From Singulisphaera sp. GP187 (GTDB lineage: Bacteria; Planctomycetota; Phycisphaerae; Phycisphaerales; SM1A02), in the NCBI GenBank assembly GCA_945871445.1, contig CAMBWI010000019.1:1-40529 (forward strand): DNA of 40,529 nucleotides. Direction: 5' to 3'. A program made the translations under genes and the position numbers. The notes under the pieces are model-generated. The model made no database searches. It worked only from the letters and a program-made list of their open reading frames with translations, and had not been told where the DNA came from. Every line of letters begins with the position of its first letter. Position 1 is the stretch's first letter. Shown piece after piece: positions 1 through 6,916 of the stretch.

Positions 1-129
1 GAAAGTCCTCTCGGGGCTCAGACAGTCCTCGGCGACCGACACGATCCGATTTGCGAAGTTTGATTGCAAGCGCAGTCAGTCGCCTGCGGAACTCGCCCGA
101 GAGAACTTTCCAACGGCTGGGCACGCAAG
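1..129. repeat. Long palindromic repeat, copy 1 (left edge cut by window)
   Basis: This block is identical to 243-371 except at one base, T65 here against C307 there, so the two copies lie 242 bases apart. Each copy is itself an imperfect palindrome: the left arm GGAAAGTCCTCTCGGGG is mirrored by the right arm CCCGAGAGAACTTTCC. The middle contains TTGCGA facing TCGCAA across a 7-base loop. The single difference falls in this central stem and replaces a G-C pair by G-T as read on the plus strand. The left end of the copy lies outside the window. The family is not recognised. Confidence 0.9.
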
Positions 130-143
130 TAGTAGTGCGACTC

Positions 144-220
144 ATACAGCCACAGACAGCCACAGATACAGCCACAGACACAGCCACAGCCACAGATACA
201 GCCACAGATACAGCCACAGA
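144..220. repeat. Degenerate 12-base tandem satellite between the two palindromes
   Basis: The stretch is built from variants of CAGCCACAGATA, with some units shortened to six bases (CCACAG). It lies wholly between the two palindrome copies, so palindrome plus satellite make one 242-base composite period. Read as protein it gives only Thr-Ala-Thr-Asp on one strand and Cys-Gly or Leu-Trp repeats on the other, so it is not treated as coding. Its length suggests slippage-driven expansion. Confidence 0.85.
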
Positions 221-231
221 ATTGCATAAGT

Positions 232-371
232 GGGCAGCCGTGGAAAGTCCTCTCGGGGCTCAGACAGTCCTCGGCGACCGACACGATCCGATTTGCGAAG
301 TTTGATCGCAAGCGCAGTCAGTCGCCTGCGGAACTCGCCCGAGAGAACTTTCCAACGGCTGGGCACGCAAG
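232..371. repeat. Long palindromic repeat, copy 2 (complete)
   Basis: This complete copy shows the whole palindrome from 235 to 361. The outer arms are CAGCCGT at 235-241 and ACGGCTG at 355-361. They are followed inward by GGAAAGTCCTCTCGGG facing CCCGAGAGAACTTTCC, then GGCGACCGAC facing GTCAGTCGCC, then TTGCGA facing TCGCAA around the loop AGTTTGA. The two imperfect positions in the arms become G-U pairs if the minus strand is transcribed. That fits the element lying just 3-prime of the minus-strand gene that ends at 481. It could be a 3-prime-UTR hairpin, a REP-like element or a small inverted-repeat mobile element. From 372 to 480 nothing further was seen. Confidence 0.85.
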
Positions 372-480
372 CGCAAGCGCGATTGATCGGAAAAACCGTT
401 GAGCGAGAATTTGTTTTGCTTACGTTGCCAAAAATCTGCACGAACCACATTTGAGTCCATGCATTAAATGAAATTCGGGC

Positions 481-2487
481 TTAATCTTCGGTTGGAGTGT
501 TGTCGTCTTCTGGGGGGCGAGCACCAGGGCCGCCCATGCCACCCATCAACTTTTGCATAGCCATCATCAGCGCACCTTGAACAGCTTGTTCGTTCTTGAG
601 TTGGCCGTTTTCAATTCGCTCTGTGATTTGTGTCAAGCCCTGCGTGAGAGTTCCCATCATCGAACCAGCTACATCCATTTGTGCTTTCAATCCTGCATCC
701 ATTTCAGTAGCAGTTGCATCGAGGTCGAGTTTCCATCCATCGTCCGTGAGTGCTGCTTTGAATGCCAACGCACCTTGCGGGCTTTTGATGTCTATTGTCG
801 CAGTTTTTTCGGTTGCATCCGAGACACTTGCTTGCGAACCCTTTCCGGTCATCGCAGAAAGTGGTCCAAGATTGGAACTTCCAAATTTTTCCTGCATCGC
901 AATTTGCAATTTTCCAATCGCTTGCACAGCTCCAAAGGCGGTTGTTGCGAGCGATTGTCCTTCTGGAGTTGTGGCAACCAAGAGTTCATCGATACGCGCC
1001 GTCAATGCAGGATCTCGATTTGAAGTGCCAAAGAATGCCGCTAAATCATCGGCAGTCGCGAACGGTGGTGCATTTGACGAAGTCGTAGCAATTGCTTGCG
1101 AAGAATCCGTTTCACTTGCGCCTTCAGCAACAACTTCAGCAGGTGCTGAACTTTCATCATTGTTCGATGCTTCTGCTGATGTATATGCAGAGAAATCAAA
1201 TGTTGGCATTGGAATTTTCAGTGCCCGCTCTACAGTCAACACAAGTGCTTGCGTGGATGGATTTTCACTACCGGTGCCCGCAAGAATTTCTTGAAGGGCG
1301 GTGTACGCATCAATCGCTTCTTTGGTCGACGCTTGAGATTTGGTCAGAAACGCCTCGGCTTTCGCTTTGAAAGCTTCGTCAGATTGTCCCATACTGGGGC
1401 TCATCGCAAGAGCACGCAAGAGAAGCGCTTGTTGAAATTCGCCTTCGCCGCGCATCAGTAGAGCTCGAGCTTTCGCAGCAGCGATACTAAAGATCGAACT
1501 ACTCTTTGGTGCACCACGCCGAGCAGCGGTTTCAGCGTTTTCGAGATCTGAGAATGTCCGTTCGTAACAACCTTTTAACTCTAAATCTTCGTCAGGGTTC
1601 GATGCTGTAACGAGTTTCAGAATGGAGTCTTTCAGTGCATCGGAAATCGCATTTTCTTGTGTTTCTGTCGCGGCCTGATTTGATGACAGTTTTTCAAGCA
1701 CATCAAGTGCTTCCTGAAATGCCTTCGCACGACTCTGTGCACTGAGCGCTTCTCCAGTTCGTAGTCGAAGTGTTGACTCTTGAACAGTCGCATTGACATC
1801 AGTGGTATCAGCAAGAGCTTGGCTTGCAATAGCTTCTTCACGCTTGCGTCCAGCTTGCTCGGCAAGAACGCTGATCTCTCCTCGATTTGCATTCAAGCCT
1901 TGAATACGGATTTCCTCAGCTTCAGAAAGAAAAGTTTGCACATCAGCGAGAGCAACTTCATTGACCGTTCGCAACTCTTCGAGTTTGCCTTTGAGGATCC
2001 TCTGCTGCGATTCATGTTCTCTACGCTCGTTTTCAGCGGTGTTCAAACTTGGTTGTAAGGCTTTGGTTTCAGCTTCGAATCCCTTGGTGTCTTGGGCATC
2101 GAGTATGACGTGAATTTCGTTGACGACTTGAAGAAGACCATTCGCGAGCATTCTTTTTGATCTGTTTGCGCTTTCAATTTGGTCTGCCCTTGCCATTTCC
2201 AACAAAGCCGCTTGTGTCGATGCATTTGCGGTCAGGCTTGAGGCAACTTGCATCTGCGTTTCATTTGCTCCAGAAACATTCGACAATCTCGAACCAGCAT
2301 TACGCAGTTCTTCGGCAGCTCCGACACGGTCGAGACTTGCTTGATGCGCAGCAAGAGTAATCTTCGCGCTTCCATCACGAATCTGCTTTTCAGCCTGATC
2401 GCGAATTGCAATCGAAGGATCTTCGCATCCCAAACAAGCGAGTAGCGTGGATAGGAAGCAGAACTTTACTGTTTCTATTCGTTTCAT
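481..2487 (-). CDS. Helical lipoprotein of unknown function
   Basis: The 668-residue product starts with a short basic segment and a hydrophobic stretch ending in Leu-Leu-Ala-Cys (Cys18) and a second Cys at 21. This is a plausible lipoprotein signal, so the protein is probably anchored in the envelope. Most of the mature protein is rich in Ala, Glu, Gln and Lys and looks alpha-helical or coiled-coil, especially around residues 50-300. A Ser/Ala/Glu-rich low-complexity stretch lies near residues 430-470. Near residues 560-600 a segment resembles a small beta module. The end is Met/Gly-rich and finishes with an acidic tail. No enzyme motif or named family is recognised. The gene follows the 2542-4071 gene on the same strand after a 54-base gap, so the two may be co-transcribed. 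The palindromic repeats lie just downstream of its stop. Confidence 0.85.
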   Translation of the reverse strand: MKRIETVKFCFLSTLLACLGCEDPSIAIRDQAEKQIRDGSAKITLAAHQASLDRVGAAEELRNAGSRLSNVSGANETQMQVASSLTANASTQAALLEMARADQIESANRSKRMLANGLLQVVNEIHVILDAQDTKGFEAETKALQPSLNTAENERREHESQQRILKGKLEELRTVNEVALADVQTFLSEAEEIRIQGLNANRGEISVLAEQAGRKREEAIASQALADTTDVNATVQESTLRLRTGEALSAQSRAKAFQEALDVLEKLSSNQAATETQENAISDALKDSILKLVTASNPDEDLELKGCYERTFSDLENAETAARRGAPKSSSIFSIAAAKARALLMRGEGEFQQALLLRALAMSPSMGQSDEAFKAKAEAFLTKSQASTKEAIDAYTALQEILAGTGSENPSTQALVLTVERALKIPMPTFDFSAYTSAEASNNDESSAPAEVVAEGASETDSSQAIATTSSNAPPFATADDLAAFFGTSNRDPALTARIDELLVATTPEGQSLATTAFGAVQAIGKLQIAMQEKFGSSNLGPLSAMTGKGSQASVSDATEKTATIDIKSPQGALAFKAALTDDGWKLDLDATATEMDAGLKAQMDVAGSMMGTLTQGLTQITERIENGQLKNEQAVQGALMMAMQKLMGGMGGPGARPPEDDNTPTED

Positions 2488-2541
2488 TTAGCCTTCCAAG
2501 AAAGTGATTCTGCAGTCTACGCTGAGAGCGAGCAAAATGCG

Positions 2542-4071
2542 CTATCGAGTGGGCTCGTCTGCATCTTGCGGCGTTCCAGGCTCAGGCGTTCGCAAGTCTG
2601 GCGGCTGATACTCGATCGGATAGACCGGTCGAGGTTGATACATAGAACGAATCCACGAAAGCGTGCTTGCAAGCTTATCTTGATTCAATTTGCGGCCAAA
2701 GACTGGTCGCCAGCCCTTTACAGGCGGATGTGGGGTCGTCGCCTCTTCTCTGGGTAATGCATATTGGATCAAGATGGAACGGTTGGGATCAGTGAAATCA
2801 ACGAGTGGAATATCTTTGGAATTTGCAAGTAAGAGATTGAGTAAATTTGTGTATCGCACTCTCGCGTCAGCGTGATCTTCGTTTGTGAGAAAGAACTTTC
2901 CTGCGTCTGGCCCACCGTGGCAGCGACTCGTAGCGCAATTTGGAATCAGCCATCCATCGTGCACATTGCGGCGAAAGAGACTCAAGGAATCAGGTTCGCC
3001 GACGACACGAATTTTTGTGTAAAAATCTCGAGCCTTTAATTCGAATGCAAGCCGAACGATCTTCATTGGATCTCCCTCGACTAAAGCAGTTCGACTTGGT
3101 GCGTCGGAAGGAATTCGTGGACTTGAACCGAATTCTTCGAAGAAAGCGCGAACGTCAGCAGGATTGATAACGATCCTCGGCGGATGATCGAAATCGATCT
3201 CGTAGACCCGAATGAGATTCACTTCATCGTCGGTCAAGATTCGCGTTGGGAGTGTTCTCGATGTCGTTGAAATTTCTTGAGAACTTGCATCTCCTTCGTT
3301 TTTCGCTTTGTTTCTCAATGTTTTTGCATTGTTCAGTTTCAACTGTGATTCGACTCGATTGAGGAGAGTGACGGCTTCAGGAAGTTTCGTTTCTGCGACG
3401 AGTGCCACAAGTTCAGTCTTCGCAAGCTCATATTTATTTTCGCTCACAAGCCAGTCGCAGAATGCAAGTCGCCGAACGACATCATTTGGATGAATCGTTT
3501 TCTTGAGGACTTCATAACTCTCTTCAAAAGATCGAATGAGGCCAACTCGATAAACCTCTGCTCGTGGAATTGTCCGAACAGTTGTGCCGAGCATGTATCG
3601 AACTTCATCAAAGTCATCTGCGACTAAATTGATTTCAAGTGAACTTCCATCACGGCGATAGAGAACCGCCTTTTGAGGGTTTTGCAGATCGACCAATTGA
3701 ATGGCATCGATGATGTCATCCTTCTTATATTCCATCCTCTTCCCGTCGCGTTCGATCGTGATTTGGTTCTCATCTTCGTAGACCAAAAAACCACCAACTT
3801 CAGTTTTTCGATCGATGATCAAGTGCAAACGGCGAGGCTGCACAGTTGCAGGCGGTGCAATTGGGTTGGTGGGATGTGCAGGCGTTGCAGTTTGGGTGGG
3901 CAGAGCCTCTGGAGTCGTTTGGGGCGCAACGGCTGGTGGATCCACATTCTTTGTGGCTGTGTTCTCCTGAGAAAACCCACAAAGAATTGCGACAACAATC
4001 GTTCCAAGCAACGTTCCAATGACTGTTTGGAGAGTGTGCAGACGGTGGATGTTGAAAAAATGCATTTTCAT
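2542..4071 (-). CDS. Membrane-anchored or secreted protein with a heme-like CX4CH motif, unknown function
   Basis: The 509-residue product has one hydrophobic segment at about residues 15-33, so it is either secreted or anchored by the N-terminus. A Pro/Thr/Ala-rich linker follows, to about residue 80. Residues 80-175 look like a beta-rich module containing repeated short strands. Residues 180-260 look helical and repeat-like. Near residue 385 the sequence Cys-Ala-Thr-Ser-Arg-Cys-His-Gly-Gly appears. This resembles the heme-binding CXXCH signature of planctomycete cytochrome c domains but has four residues between the cysteines instead of two. The C-terminus is Pro-rich. It diverges from the isomerase gene that starts at 4086, with a gap of only 14 bases. 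Heme binding is an inference; the protein might instead have lost it. No family name is assigned. Confidence 0.8.
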   Translation of the reverse strand: MKMHFFNIHRLHTLQTVIGTLLGTIVVAILCGFSQENTATKNVDPPAVAPQTTPEALPTQTATPAHPTNPIAPPATVQPRRLHLIIDRKTEVGGFLVYEDENQITIERDGKRMEYKKDDIIDAIQLVDLQNPQKAVLYRRDGSSLEINLVADDFDEVRYMLGTTVRTIPRAEVYRVGLIRSFEESYEVLKKTIHPNDVVRRLAFCDWLVSENKYELAKTELVALVAETKLPEAVTLLNRVESQLKLNNAKTLRNKAKNEGDASSQEISTTSRTLPTRILTDDEVNLIRVYEIDFDHPPRIVINPADVRAFFEEFGSSPRIPSDAPSRTALVEGDPMKIVRLAFELKARDFYTKIRVVGEPDSLSLFRRNVHDGWLIPNCATSRCHGGPDAGKFFLTNEDHADARVRYTNLLNLLLANSKDIPLVDFTDPNRSILIQYALPREEATTPHPPVKGWRPVFGRKLNQDKLASTLSWIRSMYQPRPVYPIEYQPPDLRTPEPGTPQDADEPTR

Positions 4072-4072
4072 C

Positions 4073-4078
4073 AGGAGA
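4073..4078 (+). promoter_or_regulatory. Shine-Dalgarno site supporting a GTG start at 4086
   Basis: AGGAGA stands seven bases before GTG 4086. The alternative ATG at 4119, where homologous isomerases would be expected to begin, has no such site before it. The site also lies inside the very short divergent region shared with the minus-strand gene that starts at 4071. Confidence 0.5.
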
Positions 4079-4085
4079 GATTCCC

Positions 4086-5111
4086 GTGGCGCATTGTACG
4101 GGATACTCTGCTCGCACTATGAAACTTGGTGTTATGTCAGCGCTCTTTTCAGGGCGACCACTTGAGGAAGTTGTTCGAGTCTGCGCAGAGAACGGCCTCG
4201 CTGCGATTGAATTGCCAGTGGGCGCATACCCTGGCAAACCATTCTTCGAGCCATCGAAGGTGCTCGCCGATCGTCGTTTACAAGATCGAATCAAGTCGCT
4301 CTTGAAAGATCACGGATTGGAACTCTCGGGCCTTGCCGTTCATGGAAATCCAGTTCACCCTGATCGTGCAATCGCAAAGATTCATCATGATGCGTACGTC
4401 GCTGCAGTCAAATTGGCTCCAAAGTTGGGGACTGACATCGTGATCACTTTTTCTGGTTGCCCAGGCGGGGCGAAAGGCGATAAGACTCCCAATTGGGTGA
4501 CTTGTCCGTGGCCAACGGATTTCACAGACACATTGAAGTATCAATGGGACGATGTGCTTGTTCCATATTGGGCAACTCAAGCGAAACTTTGTCGAACGCA
4601 CGGAGTTCGAACTGCGTGGGAAGGTCATCCTGGATTTTGTGCATACAACCCTGGAACAATCATTGAACTTTCTCAGCGTGCGATGGCTGCATCGGGCATC
4701 AAGGGCAAGCCGAATCTTGGCGCGAATCTCGATCCATCACATTTCTTTTGGCAGGGGATTGATCCGATTCTTTCCGCACAAATGCTTGGAGAAGCAGGAC
4801 TTTTGTTCTATGTGCATGCGAAGGACACAGAACTCGATCGACACGAAGGACCACGCAATGGATATCTCGATGCTCGTCCGTATTCGGCATTGAACAGCCG
4901 CTCGTGGAATTTCCGAACTTGCGGTGATGGTCACGGCCACGAGTTTTGGAAGCCATTTGTTTCGATGCTTCGACGACAGGGTTATGACCACGTGCTTTCA
5001 ATCGAACATGAAGATGCGCTACTCAGTGTCGATGAAGGATTTCGTAGAGCAGTTCGATTTCTCAAGGAAGCGATTATCGAAGAGCCGCCAGCAACTCCTT
5101 GGTGGACGTAA
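4086..5111 (+). CDS. Sugar phosphate isomerase/epimerase family TIM-barrel protein
   Basis: The 341-residue product fits the xylose isomerase-like TIM barrel family (AP endonuclease family 2). It starts with a beta strand and helix (KLGVMSALFSG, then LEEVVRVCAENGLAAIELPV). Likely metal ligands are the Glu in AWEGHPGF, the Asp and His in NLDPSHFFWQG, the His in FYVHAKD, the His residues in CGDGHGHEFW and the Glu in SIEHED. Such enzymes isomerise or epimerise keto sugars or polyols using a divalent metal; the substrate here cannot be told from the sequence. The start is uncertain. GTG 4086 has a good Shine-Dalgarno site, while ATG 4119 would remove 11 residues and match the usual family start. 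It stands alone on the plus strand between two minus-strand units. No signal peptide is evident, so it is probably cytoplasmic. Confidence 0.88.
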   Translation: MAHCTGYSARTMKLGVMSALFSGRPLEEVVRVCAENGLAAIELPVGAYPGKPFFEPSKVLADRRLQDRIKSLLKDHGLELSGLAVHGNPVHPDRAIAKIHHDAYVAAVKLAPKLGTDIVITFSGCPGGAKGDKTPNWVTCPWPTDFTDTLKYQWDDVLVPYWATQAKLCRTHGVRTAWEGHPGFCAYNPGTIIELSQRAMAASGIKGKPNLGANLDPSHFFWQGIDPILSAQMLGEAGLLFYVHAKDTELDRHEGPRNGYLDARPYSALNSRSWNFRTCGDGHGHEFWKPFVSMLRRQGYDHVLSIEHEDALLSVDEGFRRAVRFLKEAIIEEPPATPWWT

Positions 5112-5161
5112 GTTTCTGTTGGGCAGATTTCTTGTGTTGAGATTGCATGCGCTGAATTGTG

Positions 5162-6916
5162 TTATTCAGGCAGCGGCGTGATCTCGATATCTTTGGATCG
5201 GCTGACGACGACTGTCCAAGTGACAACAGTTCCTTCGCTTCCTGATGGCGTGGGTTGAATCACAAGATCCCAGCGCAAAATCCCTTGAGGGAATTGCGTG
5301 GCGATGTAATCCGCATCTCTGGAAAGGAGCAAACTGCTTGCAGAGAGATTGACCTCAATCTTGTCATTGCGACTGACGGGTCGTCGATCAAAGAATTCCA
5401 TATCGATCGGTCGACCTGTTCCGTTGGAGATGGTCACGCGATAGTCGCTGACCGTGTCAAGCCCTCCGCCAAAGAGTCCAGATTGCCGATCTTCCTTCTT
5501 GATCAATTCTCGACGTGCAGTGACTGCAGGATCTGCACCGAAGAAAACATCAAATTCTTGCTGAGGCGCAGCGCCAATAAAAGGCGTGGATCCAACATAG
5601 TCCGCCCCGACGAAAACAGATGCGCGCCCAGGCAGCAATTGGAATGGACTTGAATTGGTCAGAGTGCCGCGAAGAAAAACACCTTCGGATGCGATGGGTT
5701 GCGTTTGGAAAACAAACTGTGTTGGGGCATCAAACGATGCAATGCGAGCGCGGCGTCGCACTTGGTCATCGCTCGGCGCATCGAAGGGCAATGCGATGGT
5801 GTATGTCACACTCGGTCCAGATCCACCGACGTCAGCGTCTTCACTCAATTTTTCTGCAACTGATCTGCGCTTCGACAATCCAGATGAGGCATCACTCATT
5901 TCCTCACTTGCTGGCATTGCAGTGGGTGCAGGATTGGCGGATGCAACTCTACCGACACTCGCAGTCTTCGCTCGTTCGAATACCTCGCGAACATCGACAA
6001 ACCATGGCGTGACGGTTGGGGGACTTGCAGCATACGAAGGTCGTGCAGTTGAAAGCGAAAGGCGCACGCCTTTCCAATCTTCACCCGAATTCTGAATCAC
6101 GAGTGCGTCAAATTCAATGCCGATGACATTGCGATCAGTCGATGCGCGAATGGAATAGACAGGTTCCCAGCGCGCATCAGTCACGAGATAAGACAATCGC
6201 ACTGGAACTTCGGCTTCGGTTGTTATCGCCAACAATACTTCCGCGGACTGCATTGTCTTTGCACGACCACCGAGCGCGTTTCTACGATTGACTGCAGTTT
6301 GAAGGTCTTTTTGAAGCAAATTGGCTCGCTCGGTGGTGGTGCGAATCAATCCGCCGATTCGTGTGCGTTGCGTCGCCATCCAAGCGAGTTGTCCATCAAG
6401 ACTCGCAAGATCAAGTTTTACTGTTCCTCCATCCTTGGTCGCATCGGTGGCCGCCCGTATGCCTACTGACTCAACGACTTTCAATTCGCTTTGCAATCCA
6501 TTCAATGCATCGACGGTGGCCGCAATCTCTTGATTGATTTTTCGGATTTCTGCGTCCATCACGGCAGCATCAGGAGTTGATGCTGCGTCTGGTGTGGCAC
6601 GCTGCGTAAAATCGACGGAGAGAATTCGGCCAGATCCGCTCTTCGCTTCAAGTGTGTCGGGCTGAATCGATGCAGGCAGATCTTCAAAGTGAAGTTTCCA
6701 AAGTCCAGGTGTCAGTGTTGTTGTCGCAACTCTGGTGATTGCAGCGCGACCTTGATAGAGGACGACTGATTCAATCTTGGCTTTCAACAATCGTTCTGCA
6801 GGAACATTTGGGTTGGTTGGAATGACATCATCTTGGCAAAACGCATACGGACCAAGAGCAATACAACAAAGTGAGAATGTGAGGCACTGGATTTTCATGT
6901 TTTGTTTTCCGATCAT
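5162..6916 (-). CDS. Secreted DUF4139 (mucoidy-inhibitor MuiA-like) protein
   Basis: The 584-residue product has an N-terminal signal peptide ending near Ala-Phe-Cys-Gln (about residue 28). A DUF4140-like strand-rich module containing VVLYQGRAAITR and LPASIQPDTLEA follows at about residues 45-110. A coiled-coil segment spans about 120-215. The large beta-rich DUF4139 module runs to the end, with the typical LSYLVTDARWEPVYSIR and GEDWKGVRLSLSTARP segments. Family members are exported envelope proteins of unclear biochemical role; the mucoidy link comes from one enteric member and should not be transferred. The ATG at 6916 overlaps the TGA of the upstream glutamate dehydrogenase gene by four bases (ATGA), so the two are probably translationally coupled. 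A second Met at residue 7 (6898) gives a cleaner signal peptide and may be the true start. Confidence 0.88.
   Translation of the reverse strand: MIGKQNMKIQCLTFSLCCIALGPYAFCQDDVIPTNPNVPAERLLKAKIESVVLYQGRAAITRVATTTLTPGLWKLHFEDLPASIQPDTLEAKSGSGRILSVDFTQRATPDAASTPDAAVMDAEIRKINQEIAATVDALNGLQSELKVVESVGIRAATDATKDGGTVKLDLASLDGQLAWMATQRTRIGGLIRTTTERANLLQKDLQTAVNRRNALGGRAKTMQSAEVLLAITTEAEVPVRLSYLVTDARWEPVYSIRASTDRNVIGIEFDALVIQNSGEDWKGVRLSLSTARPSYAASPPTVTPWFVDVREVFERAKTASVGRVASANPAPTAMPASEEMSDASSGLSKRRSVAEKLSEDADVGGSGPSVTYTIALPFDAPSDDQVRRRARIASFDAPTQFVFQTQPIASEGVFLRGTLTNSSPFQLLPGRASVFVGADYVGSTPFIGAAPQQEFDVFFGADPAVTARRELIKKEDRQSGLFGGGLDTVSDYRVTISNGTGRPIDMEFFDRRPVSRNDKIEVNLSASSLLLSRDADYIATQFPQGILRWDLVIQPTPSGSEGTVVTWTVVVSRSKDIEITPLPE

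Noticed and set aside
144-220. Regular short repeats that might be read as a CRISPR array.
   Set aside because: The units are 6-12 bases with no spacers of constant length, and no cas genes are present.
241-275. GGAAAGTCC followed by GGGGCTC resembles the conserved 5-prime motif of bacterial RNase P RNA.
   Set aside because: The rest of the RNase P core is absent, the element is a simple palindrome, and it occurs twice 242 bases apart.
18-460. Several overlapping open frames of 66-102 codons on both strands across the repeat region.
   Set aside because: Their products are repeat translations (Thr-Ala-Thr-Asp or Cys-Gly), and they have no ribosome sites or domain pattern.
596-1294. A 232-codon plus-strand open frame.
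   Set aside because: It is the antisense shadow of the 668-residue lipoprotein gene and has no motif or ribosome site.
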